DNA from: Haplomitrium mnioides
Lineage: Eukaryota; Marchantiophyta; Haplomitriopsida; Calobryales
Length of the DNA stretch: 23,971 nt
Assembly: GCA_049999725.1 (NCBI GenBank)
Contig: JBNGIS010035715.1
Span: 1 to 23,971, forward strand
Direction of reading: 5' to 3'
This document shows positions 1 through 8,332 of the stretch, piece by piece. The notes under the pieces are model-generated. The model was not told the DNA's origin and searched no databases. It worked only from the letters and a program-made list of their open reading frames with translations. Position 1 is the first letter of the stretch. Each line of letters starts with the position of its first letter. The translations under genes were made by a program, and so were the position numbers.

Positions 1-780
1 AATTGAGCTCACTTGTGCTCTAGCATTCTCTCTCTCTCTCACAGATAAAACAATTTTAGCCAATATATTTCGATCAAAATCCGTCAGATAGCTAGCATGG
101 AAATTCGGCGTTTGTGCAAACCTCCTAAAAAATAACCAATGTAAGAGATATATAATGCAACATTTTTTCTTAAAATATACTCAACTCTTTTATATAGATA
201 ATGCAACCTTATTGGTTTCTTTCTCTAACCTCATCTAATCAGACAACCTTTGTTTTTATTCTCTTTCTACCATATGTCATTGTCTTCTTCATATTAAATA
301 TTTAGAGAACCTTCTATTTCTCTTTAGTTTTTTTTTCTGTTACGTGTTGTTATGTTGGAACTTTATATTGCTATTTAATTTTCATTTTCTATATGTCTTT
401 ATCTTCTTCTAAAGTAGACCTTATAGAACTTTTATTTACTTTAAATTCATTGATTTCTCTCCTTTCGCAACTTATTGTTCTCTCTTTCATAACCATTGTT
501 TTTGAACTTCGAACATAATAATAGCTTTCTAGACATAATTCATTATATCTTATTATCTCTCTCATAATTCATTTTTTATTAGCTCATAAGTGGTTTCTTA
601 TATAAGATAGCTATTCCAGCTTACCAAATATTAGATAACGTGACAACAACATTAAGGTCCATGAAGTTTCATTAAGAGTTGTCCCACTTTAATATATGTT
701 CTTTAAAGACGATTTAAGAAAAAAAATTGCTCTGCAATGCCTAAAGCCAAAAGTGAAGGGGTGTCTTGGTAGGGTACAAG
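1..780. other. AT-rich intergenic DNA, no gene seen
   Basis: This stretch is strongly AT-rich, with long T and A runs and no open frame of note on either strand. A short CT dinucleotide run lies near 26-40. I see no domain-coding sequence, no tRNA-like fold and no clear LTR or terminal inverted repeat. It reads as decayed intergenic DNA. Confidence 0.6.
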
Positions 781-899
781 GCAACAAGCATACTGGGATG
801 TCTAGCTGCATCAATTCTTTGCGATTCCTGCTAGTTTTTGCTTAGACATGCATTCCTCCCATCTTTGGAGTAGCTTTCGTCGTGGATATTTCTTCACTA

Positions 900-1530
900 C
901 ATTCTTGACTTAGTCATCGCCCTCTGCATTTCTTATTGGCAGGACGCACAGCAATCTTTTGCTTTCATCAAGCGTTGCAGGTGTTTGCTCCTTCAACGCC
1001 TCTCCTTCCGGTTTCTGGTGCTTTCAGGCTCCGTATAGTTTTCGGTTCTTTCTTCCCACGCATGTTCGCAGTGCTTTTTTAAATCGAGCTGAATTTTTTG
1101 AGCTTCCCATTTCTTCTGCTTTACTCCATCTTTCGTTGAAGTTGAAGCATGGTTCTTCATTAGTAGGGCACTTTCCGACTTCATCATTGAGCTTCTGACT
1201 TTCTTTCTCGGGCGCAGAGCATTCTTCTGCCTTCGTCGAGCATTGCAGGTTTGAGAAGCAAAACCTTTCAATTCCTCGCTGAGCTTCGTGTCTCCTCGCT
1301 TCAAGCACCGTTCTTCATTCTTTCCTTGACGCCTTGCAGATCTCTTTTAATCGAGCCTATTATGCGCAGCTACGGCTATTCATCTGCATCTCGCACAGGC
1401 AGGTTCCTTATCGAGCAGATTTTGAGCCTCTTCGATTCGCCTTTGTGTGATCATTCTTAGAGTCTGGGAGCTGCAAAATCACCTTTGTGTGATCAATCTT
1501 CGAGTCCCCCCGAGCTGCAAAATCGGAATA
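900..1530 (+). repeat. Dispersed repeat of unknown family, internally duplicated
   Basis: A segment around 941-980 (GACGCACAGCAATCTTTTGC, then a CATCAAGCGTTGCAGG run) recurs in diverged form around 1211-1250 (GGGCGCAGAGCATTCTTCTG, then CGTCGAGCATTGCAGG). Further on, two adjacent ~43 bp units lie at 1438-1479 and 1480-1523, each running from CCTTTGTGTGATCA to GAGCTGCAAAAT. The short open frames here on both strands lack any recognisable domain. Diverged, more AT-rich relatives of the 1390-1530 part occur at 14150-14240, 14447-14535 and 14760-14815, so this is a multi-copy family. No coding function is visible. Confidence 0.6.
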
Positions 1531-1607
1531 GCGGATTTTATTTCAGTGAATTTTGCTGCTTTCTTTCCTGAAAATCCTTTCCTAAAAATAGATTCGAGGT
1601 ACTTGGC

Positions 1608-1707
1608 NNNNNNNNNNNNNNNNNNNNNNNNNNNNNNNNNNNNNNNNNNNNNNNNNNNNNNNNNNNNNNNNNNNNNNNNNNNNNNNNNNNNNNNNNNNNN
1701 NNNNNNN
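1608..1707. other. Assembly gap (100 N)
   Basis: Exactly 100 N characters, the conventional size for a gap of unknown length. It cuts into the first copy of the repeat that flanks the LINE, so the true sequence left of 1708 is unknown. Confidence 0.99.
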
Positions 1708-1743
1708 TGTGCAAGACTGAGATTGTCCTCCTCAAGCAAGCTC
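1708..1743 (+). repeat. Partial extra copy of the LINE-flanking repeat
   Basis: Thirty-six bases right after the gap match the end of the 1772-1835 repeat with one difference (TGTGCAAGACTG, then CCTCCTCAAGCAAGCTC). Its continuation (CTTCTCCAGTTTTCC) resembles what follows the 3' flank copy at 6785 (CTCCAGCTTTCC) more than what follows the 5' flank copy. It may be the original target sequence or part of an older tandem duplication; the gap hides its left part. Confidence 0.7.
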
Positions 1744-1771
1744 CTTCTCCAGTTTTCCAAATTTTAATTCT

Positions 1772-1835
1772 CCATTGATTTCCACAACTGCCAGAGTTTT
1801 GTGCAAGACTGCGATTGTCCTCCTCAAGCAAGCTC
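1772..1835 (+). repeat. 5' copy of the long direct repeat flanking the LINE
   Basis: The 64 bp from CCATTGATTTCCACAAC to CAAGCAAGCTC recur at 6724-6784 with one substitution and a 3 bp length difference. The two copies bracket the LINE exactly: LINE 5' UTR begins within a few bases of 1836, and the ATTCT-type tail ends at 6723. They are best read as a target-site duplication, though a very long one. Confidence 0.75.
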
Positions 1836-2389
1836 GTTCTCGTGCCCCTCTGCACTACTCTCCCTTTCTTTGTGTCTCTCTCTCTCTTAACTTGTAGGGT
1901 ACTCTACTAATCTAGCAGGCCCCCAAAGAAGGGCACCTCAGTTCATGATGAGGGCTTCTCTTTTTAGCGAGGCCACCAAACTAACCTAAACTAACGGGTT
2001 AGAGAGGGTCGCATCTGCGCGGCGGTGCGATGGCAATGGAGATGGGTTCGCGACAGAGCGATGGAGCTTGCAACGATGGCATGATGACGATGGAGGGGAC
2101 AGTTTCACGAGGATGACGAGGAGGAGCCCGTCATGTAGGATCGACCTCCTGAAGAAAAAAATCATCTGCTGGGATGAGCAGCGAGCTGAGCACACGCGAT
2201 TAGCAGACCATCGACGAAGATACGGCGAGCTGAGCACACGCGATTCGCAGACCGTCGACGAAGATATTGGCAAGCTGAGCACACGCGATTAGCAGACCAT
2301 GGACAAAACTGATATGGGCGTAGGCGGATTGAATGTCGCCCTCCCCCAAACCCATCATCCCGTCTTTACAACACACATACAAGCGTAGA
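1836..2389 (+). promoter_or_regulatory. LINE 5' UTR, probable internal promoter region
   Basis: About 550 bp precede the first ORF1 ATG. The start has a CT-rich run (about 1865-1890); the second half is rich in CG dinucleotides and carries tandem repeats at 2181-2308. LINEs normally carry their promoter here, so a regulatory role follows from family knowledge. I see no TATA box or other defined element. Confidence 0.5.
2181..2308 (+). repeat. Three tandem 44-45 bp units in the LINE 5' UTR
   Basis: Units start at 2181, 2225 and 2270, the last being partial. Each runs GCGAGCTGAGCACACGCGAT, then a CGCAGACC/AGCAGACC block, then a TCGACGAAGATA block. They are close copies with only a few substitutions. 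Their placement just upstream of ORF1 recalls the promoter monomers of some other LINEs. Confidence 0.85.
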
Positions 2390-3280
2390 ATGGCTGCCGC
2401 GATGGCTTCTGCGCTCAGTCCCACCCCATGACCTGCTACACCTCCCTCAACTCCCAGTCCCCCCTCTTCCCCTCCTCCTGCCAACAATCAGACGAACCTT
2501 TGGAATGCAATTTTTAGCCTTCAACACGAAGTGAAAACACTACGAGGCCTCGAAGTAGAAGTGAGAACACTACGAGGACTTGAAGGGGAAGTGAAAGCAT
2601 TGCGGAAAGAAGTGGATGTCATGACCATCAAACTAAAAGCCACCGAAACAGATCTTTGTAACACCTGTACAACACTACAAAGAACAGAGGCAGAAGTTTC
2701 AGCCTCCAAACGACGTGCAGATGAGGTTGATCTGGCAACCAAAGTGCAGCAGCGGGTGATAGCCAAGATGGAAGAACAAGTACAAGAACAAGTACAAAAA
2801 CAGGTCCAATCTTGGACCGAGGTCGTCAGGAAGCACCCACAACAACAACAAGAAATGTCCAGCATGATCAGGGACCAACTTAAAGAAGAGCAAGAGAGAC
2901 AAGACAGATCCTTCAATCTGATTGTCCATGGTTTTCCTGAAGAAGCCACAGAGAAGACTACAAACATCATCAAGCAAAGGATCCTAGCTCAATGTGGATT
3001 AGCGCACCTGGAGGTACAATGTTACCGTCTAGGACGGGCCAACTCGGAAAAAGCAAGACCAATCAAAGTGCAATTCCGGTCACGCACAGACTGAGTTGAA
3101 CTCCTAAAAAAGAGGCGAACCTTCCGGGAGATGAAATTGGCCATACACAAAGATCTAACGCCATTACAGATGAAACAGCTTCCTGAGGAAAAAAGGAAAG
3201 TACAGGCGGCATGGGGAGCAGGGAAGATAGCGTTGGTGTACTGCACATTGTTGGAGACCGAAGACCTGTCCCATAGGTAG
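2390..3280 (+). pseudogene. LINE ORF1 protein (coiled coil + RRM-like), two nonsense codons
   Basis: The frame opens at ATG 2390 and ends at TAG 3278-3280, about 296 residues, interrupted by TGA at 2429-2431 and at 3092-3094. A Pro/Ser-rich leader is followed by a coiled coil that starts with three ~10-residue repeats of the type TLRGLEVEVR (about 2531-2610) and later a Gln/Glu/Val-rich stretch (VQEQVQKQVQ). Then comes an RRM-like domain with the typical FNLIVHGFPE start near 2920, YRLGRA near 3022 and RPIKVQFRS near 3057. After the second stop the frame continues with the usual C-terminal part (DLTPLQMKQLPEEKRK). Family role: an RNA-binding, multimerising protein that packages LINE RNA. Both stops fit a CGA-to-TGA change. 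Confidence 0.88.
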
Positions 3281-4200
3281 CAGCTCCACACCAATCTCGG
3301 TAGTCTTCTGGAACTGCCGAGGTTACCCCTGGCACAAGGGCATACACCTCTCCAATATTGGTCCGGGTTCAGATCTGATCCTACTTGCGGAAACCTGGGA
3401 AACTAGGGAGTCTTGGATTCCCAATATCCCGGGATACGATGTTATATCCTTATTCAGCAGTTGCTCAGGACGAGGACATGGAGGATTGGCCTGCCTTATA
3501 TCCACAAGACTTAGCCCACATGTAGCTGTACTAGAAAAAGACAACTTCAACAGATATATCTGGCTCAGAATACATAAATCAGCTGGCCTGAACCAAAATC
3601 TATACGTTGGTACTTGTTACTTTCCTGGTGGCAGAACCACATACTCTGCAGATGAAAACTCAGAAGCGCCATTTGACAAGATGGGAGAGATTATCAACAC
3701 AGTAACCAACAGGAACATACTGATCGTGGGTGACTTCAACTGCAGAACAGGCAATCTCCAGGCACAAATATTCAAGTTCTGAGATGATCATGCTGAAGAT
3801 GAACATGACATACTTGAAGACCATGATGACCTCCACCACACATCACATGATCTCACCCTCAAAAACCACCATAAGCTACTGGATTTTTGCAGCACACATG
3901 ACCTACACATCTGCAATGGGACAACACAAAGGTCAGACTCAAGGAATCTCACCTGTCGAGGCAGCACAGGCATCGGGAAAAACTCTACATTGGGGAACCA
4001 ACCCCTGACTCAGACCACACACCACTGCACTTTGCTCTGTAGCCTACTACTGGAATCCCCAACCCTCCCAGAACTTATGGTCCCACCTGCCTCACCCACG
4101 GAGAAACAGTCCAAAACATACACCAAAGAACCGCACACACAACTGTCCTCCAATCCAGTGCTAGACTCAACCTCACTAACAGACATCATTCTCACAGCAG
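3231..4200 (+). pseudogene. LINE ORF2, endonuclease domain (damaged)
   Basis: This frame follows ORF1 and overlaps its end; I cannot fix the start codon. The AP-type endonuclease motifs appear in order: VVFWNCRG (about 3303), LLAETWE (catalytic Glu, about 3379), ILIVGDFNCRTG (about 3720) and LLDFCSTHDLHICNGT (about 3875). A TGA at 3780-3782 breaks the frame. Near 3983-4000 the frame changes and a few residues of the expected ST-ID-Y segment are missing; the final SDHTPLHF motif (4010-4033) then appears in another frame. In active elements this domain nicks target DNA to prime reverse transcription. The lost Asp and the frame change make it inactive. Confidence 0.87.
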
Positions 4201-6515
4201 CTTGACTGAAGTTCCCTTCCACTCTCCTCACAGCCAAAACCCCCTCCAACTTTAAACCCAACCCCTGGTTCAACAACACTGTAAGAGAAATCAGATCTCA
4301 GTGGCAAAAACAGATCAAACAGGGAGCACCAGCTACAGTGATCCATGAAGTGCTCCACGCCTGGTGGAACTGCAGAAGGGAACTACGCCACACCTGGATA
4401 GCACAATGACTCCCCCAACTCATCTTGGACAAGAAACGTCAGCCAAATAATTCTTCTCATCCATCAACTGCCAACAAGACCAGCTCCAGCTGCAGGACCT
4501 CCAAGACTGGAAGAAATATGGTGACAAGCTCTACCACTCTACATCAGCCACACCTAACCCACCCCTCTGGACCAACAGCAAACCCACAACTAATGTTTTC
4601 ACCACTGAAGAGGTCCTGGCTACGATCAAGAAGCTGCACAACAAAGCCCCTGACTCCCTAGGGCTCCAAGCCCAAATGCTGAAACGAGGATCCCAACTCC
4701 TCGCCCAACCCATCACCAACCTATTCAACCAGGTGATACAAACTGGATTCCCTGCAGAGTGGAATCTCAACACTATCATTCCAATCCACAAAGCTGGGGA
4801 CAAAGGCCAACACTCGAACTATCGTACCATCATGCTCAGCCCTCTATTCCCGAAGCTCTTTGGGGCTACACTCAACTTCAAGATCACACAATGGAGCGGA
4901 GCACAACAGCTACGAGCTCAAGGACAAGCAGGGTTTCGGGAGAATCACTCAACAACTGATCACCTGGTCACCATTCGCACCATCCTTGAACAACACAGAC
5001 GTGCTGGAGGTCTATACTGCTGCTTCGTAGATTTCCAGAAAGCCTTTGACTCAGTGCCCCACAACAAACTTTGGTCCAGATTACATGAGTTACAACTACC
5101 TACCGACTGGATCACGGCCATCCAGATCTTATACGAAGAAGTTCTGGCCTGTGTTCGCACACATCAGGGCATGTCGGAGCCTATCCATTGCAACATCGGT
5201 GTAAAGCAGGGCTGCCCACTTTCCCCCACCTTATTTGGTCTGTTCATCGACAAACTGGAGGCAGTACTGGTTAATATGGGAGCCCCTGCCCCCAACCTGC
5301 TAGCCCAGACCATTGGTATTCTCTTGTATGCGGATGACATCGTCCTCATGTCAACAACAAGTGCTGGACTCCAACAACACATAAAAGCACTGGATCAATT
5401 CTGTAGCCAATCCGGTATGACTGTCAATATGAAGAAAACCAAGGTCCTGGTCTTTGGAAAATGGCTCACCACAGCACAGAGGGATACTTTCAAGTTCAAG
5501 CAGGACAATGTTGAAGTGATGAATCAGTACACCTATTTGGGGATACCAATACATACCCAGAGAGGATGGGGCTTTGGAGCTGAGCGCAGGATTACAGCAG
5601 GCCTCGTCAGCTTATGCCAACTGAACAGCTGGTGGCAAGACAAAAGATATATGCAATATACCCATGAGAATCGACCTCTTCCATACCTTTGTTGTTCCAA
5701 CAGCAACATATGGAGCAGAAATATGGGGACCCTCTCTAACTCCGGCCATGTGGTTGAAACACGGTGAGAAACCCCTCAAGAGGTTCCTCACTAGATTAGC
5801 CAATGTACGCACCACCACACCTCTACACATCCTGGCAGCTGAATTTGGTATGATACCCATTGAGGCGCACACAGTGATGAAACTTGTCACATACCTGCAA
5901 TCAATCCAAGACACTACACCGGCCAGATACCCAGCAATGGCTATGGAGGCATCTCGTCAGGCAGCTCCTGGAGACCCCACAAATTGGTACAATCAATGCC
6001 AGAAATGGCTGAAAAGATGGGGACTGGATATAGATGATCTTCCCAAACAATCAGGAAAAGTGCTCATGGACCATCTATCAACTCATTACTTCACAGTCAT
6101 ATGGCAATCCTACAGTGCGGCATCCTGGACTGTCAAGTACAATGAGCTCGTCAACAACACTCCCTCAAGGCAAATCCAACAATACTTAATGAGCAACATG
6201 TCATTTAAGCTGGTCCAGACCCTCACACAACTTCGTACTGGATCTCATCGACTGAGATGTGAAACGGCCAAGTGGTCCAAGATCGACAACAAAGTCCGAC
6301 CTGAGAAGTTGCTGTGCCTCCAGTGCAATCTACAAGTCACGGAAGATGAACACCACATCATCTTCTGTTGCCCCAGATACTATGAAATCCGGGGAAGGTA
6401 TCATGGACTTTTTGTAGAACAGAATGGGACAGTACAACAATTTCTCAAATATCATGATCAACCCTGTCTGGCACTCTTCTTTCGGGAACTCATGCTGCTT
6501 AGAACTCAGAAATAG
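4201..6515 (+). pseudogene. LINE ORF2, reverse transcriptase and C-terminal knuckle (frameshifted)
   Basis: After a linker (KPNPWFNNTVREI at about 4256, stop near 4408) the frame shifts near 4450-4490 and stays open from about 4490 to 5660. It holds a convincing reverse transcriptase: KAPDSLGLQAQML before 4680, GFPAEWNLNTIIPIHKAGDK (4749-4808), NYRTIML, the palm Asp in FVDFQKAFDSVPH (about 5026), GVKQGCPLSP (about 5200) and the catalytic LLYADDIVLM (about 5321-5350). A frameshift between about 5645 and 5663 moves the rest to the frame ending at TAG 6513-6515. That part has TYGAEIWGP and a late knuckle, CLQCNLQVTEDEHH followed by CCP (about 6316-6375). Catalytic residues survive in the palm, but the polyprotein cannot be made in one piece. 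Confidence 0.93.
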
Positions 6516-6723
6516 GCAGATTAGACATAGAGACTAGAGGCGAGAGAGTGAGTATTTGACTCACAAGCAGGTTTGTCCCCGCTCAACTGTTTTCAGTTAA
6601 ACATGTTTTAGCTTACTACTTCTGTTTTTGCACCCCTCTGCACTATTGTGCGTATTGTACTCTCAGTCCTTATGGCCCTAGGGCTGGCTCTGGAGTTTAA
6701 TCAAATTCTATTCTATACTATTC
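6516..6723 (+). other. LINE 3' UTR and ATTCT-type tail
   Basis: About 190 bp follow the ORF2 stop and end in AATTCTATTCTATACTATTC just before the 3' flanking repeat. There is no poly(A). A CCCCTCTGCACTA motif at about 6633 also occurs at the 5' edge of the element (about 1844), which may help define the element ends. Confidence 0.65.
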
Positions 6724-6784
6724 CCATTGATTTCCACAACTCCCAGAGTTTTGTGCAAGACTGTTGTCCTCCTCAAGCAAGCTC
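6724..6784 (+). repeat. 3' copy of the long direct repeat flanking the LINE
   Basis: Sixty-one bases from CCATTGATTTCCACAAC to CAAGCAAGCTC, matching 1772-1835 with one substitution and a 3 bp deletion. The copy follows the LINE tail directly, as expected for a target-site duplication. Confidence 0.75.
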
Positions 6785-8332
6785 CTCCAGCTTTCCATTG
6801 ATCCATGCTCCTTGAGACTAGGTACTAGGATATTGCTGTGCATAGTCAAGTTCAGCAAAGCATTGGAAACTACCTTCGTGAATGTCAATTAAGATGATTA
6901 GATACTCCTTCACTCTTCAACTCTGTTGTGTTCTATGATTAGCTTGGTGTGTTGAAATGGTTGAAAATCTTTTGCAATCTTTTCGTCTTGCTCCTACCCG
7001 TGGAAGTCATTTTTCAATGTTTTATTATTTCAGCTAGCAGCTGCTCTCGCCAAATAGCTTGCTGCTAGAGGGTGAATCACTCCATCAAAGGACTGGGAGT
7101 GAGAATGGGATTGAGAATTTGCGTTACTGGGAAATGCCCGAGAGTGTTGGGTGGGGAGAAACTCCAGAGACTATCCTCTGACCTGTCCATCGAGGAGAGC
7201 ATGCATTTTGAGTTGACAAAATGGTGTTTAATCCTCCCTCCTGTTCTTTAAAGAGAAGGCCTCACAGAGACTGAATTTCCCATCCTCACCTCATTCATAC
7301 CCGTTCTGCTTGATCTAAATGAAGAGGGAGAAAAGAGGCGCACATGCACCTATGCAACAACGCAACACCCTCCTTAGGCCATCAAACTTCGAAGGAACAA
7401 AGAGGAGAGGGCACTCTCCCATCTTGCAGGTCTTCACGAGTGAGGAGGACGAGAGGGACGGTTGCCCCACTTTCCTGTTTGCGATAGTGTGAAGACATGA
7501 AATAAGAGGGGAAGATGGGCCAAACCCTTGCACAAACTAGTCAGCAGCAGGGGGGAGAGAACATCCTCCCACGTGAGAACCTTAAGTACATGGGAGAGGA
7601 TGGAATACATGCTGCCTGCTGCTCCAAGAAATGCTACAGGGGAGAGACAACGAGGAGGGGGAAGAAAAAGGAGGAAAATGGGGAAGATAAAGGTGCCAAA
7701 ATTGGCTCCTTCTTCCTGGGATTGTCACAAAACGGGGAGGGAAGGCGCATGCACGCAGGCCTTTCCTGCACAGGTTGATTACTGAAGGGAAGAAAGTGAA
7801 CCCTTTTTTTCTGCTTTCATTAGAAGCACATGGAAAAGGAGGGAGGGGTCACAAATTTGCACCTTCTCTCTTGGCTGGAAGATCTGGAAGGAAGAGGCAA
7901 GGGGGAAACTGCCTACCCTCGGACATTGGAGCTGGCAAGATGAGGGTTGCTACAACGCCTTGCCAGCATTTTACGATTCTCATTTATGCTTCTATCTAGT
8001 TGAATTCTATTCTATTCTATTCTATTCTATCTAGTTGTTGAAACCCCATCTGCACAACTTTAAGGTATCCAGGGGGAGGAATCTTTTTCTTTTTGGTTCC
8101 AACTTCAGCAAAATGATCTCTATCAAGCTGTTATAGCTAATGTCAAATCCTCAAGAATGTCTGCTTCTTACACATAATGATACTGCTAAGAACTTGGCAA
8201 ATACCACCTTTGATCTACAACTTCAGTGTTCCACAATCCTTTGATGCGTGAGAGCATGTCTAATCATTATGCTGCTGGCTGTTGTGAAGACAGAGGTGTG
8301 AGAGACGCACAACAAGCTTAATCTGGGCAGTC
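6785..8332. other. Region upstream of DDRGK1; no gene recognised
   Basis: About 1.5 kb between the LINE and the DDRGK1 start codon. Part of it (about 7080-7900) is purine-rich, with many GGGAGAG/GAGGAGG runs that leave short open frames on both strands; none shows a domain. An ATTCT microsatellite lies at 8003-8030. The DDRGK1 promoter and 5' UTR should be in the last few hundred bases. CAG just before the start codon (8328-8330) could be the acceptor of a 5' UTR intron, but I cannot place its donor. Confidence 0.5.
7990..8037 (+). repeat. ATTCT microsatellite between two short direct repeats
   Basis: About five ATTCT units (8003-8025) lie between two copies of TTCTATCTAGTTG, at 7990-8002 and 8025-8037. 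The unit is the same as in the tail of the LINE at 6706-6722. It may be a tail-only LINE insertion with its target-site duplication, or an ordinary microsatellite that grew next to a similar sequence. Confidence 0.6.

Larger units (their letters stand above)
1836..6723 (+). mobile_element. Non-LTR retrotransposon (LINE), near full length, inactive
   Basis: A ~4.9 kb element with the full LINE layout: a GC-richer 5' UTR with internal tandem repeats, ORF1 (coiled coil plus RRM-like nucleic-acid chaperone), and ORF2 (AP-type endonuclease, reverse transcriptase, C-terminal cysteine-histidine knuckle). It has a 3' UTR ending in a short ATTCT-type tail rather than poly(A). I see no RNase H domain. 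ORF1 has two in-frame stops; ORF2 has several stops, at least four frame changes and a small deletion in the endonuclease, so it cannot move by itself. The ORF1/ORF2 layout and the knuckle are L1-like; the exact clade needs a reverse transcriptase phylogeny. Confidence 0.93.

Noticed and set aside
993-1308. Two overlapping minus-strand open frames rich in Lys and Glu
   Set aside because: They are the complement of a CTTC-rich repeat; the charged residues follow from base composition, and the region is internally duplicated.
1479-1855. Minus-strand frames reading SLLEEDN-type peptides near the gap
   Set aside because: They run through the N gap and the duplicated LINE-flanking repeat. The peptide repeats only because the DNA does. 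An old coding exon at the target cannot be excluded but is not supported.
7515-7999. Plus-strand open frames upstream of DDRGK1
   Set aside because: Purine-rich low-complexity translation (Gly, Glu, Lys, Arg) with no domain and no conserved motif.
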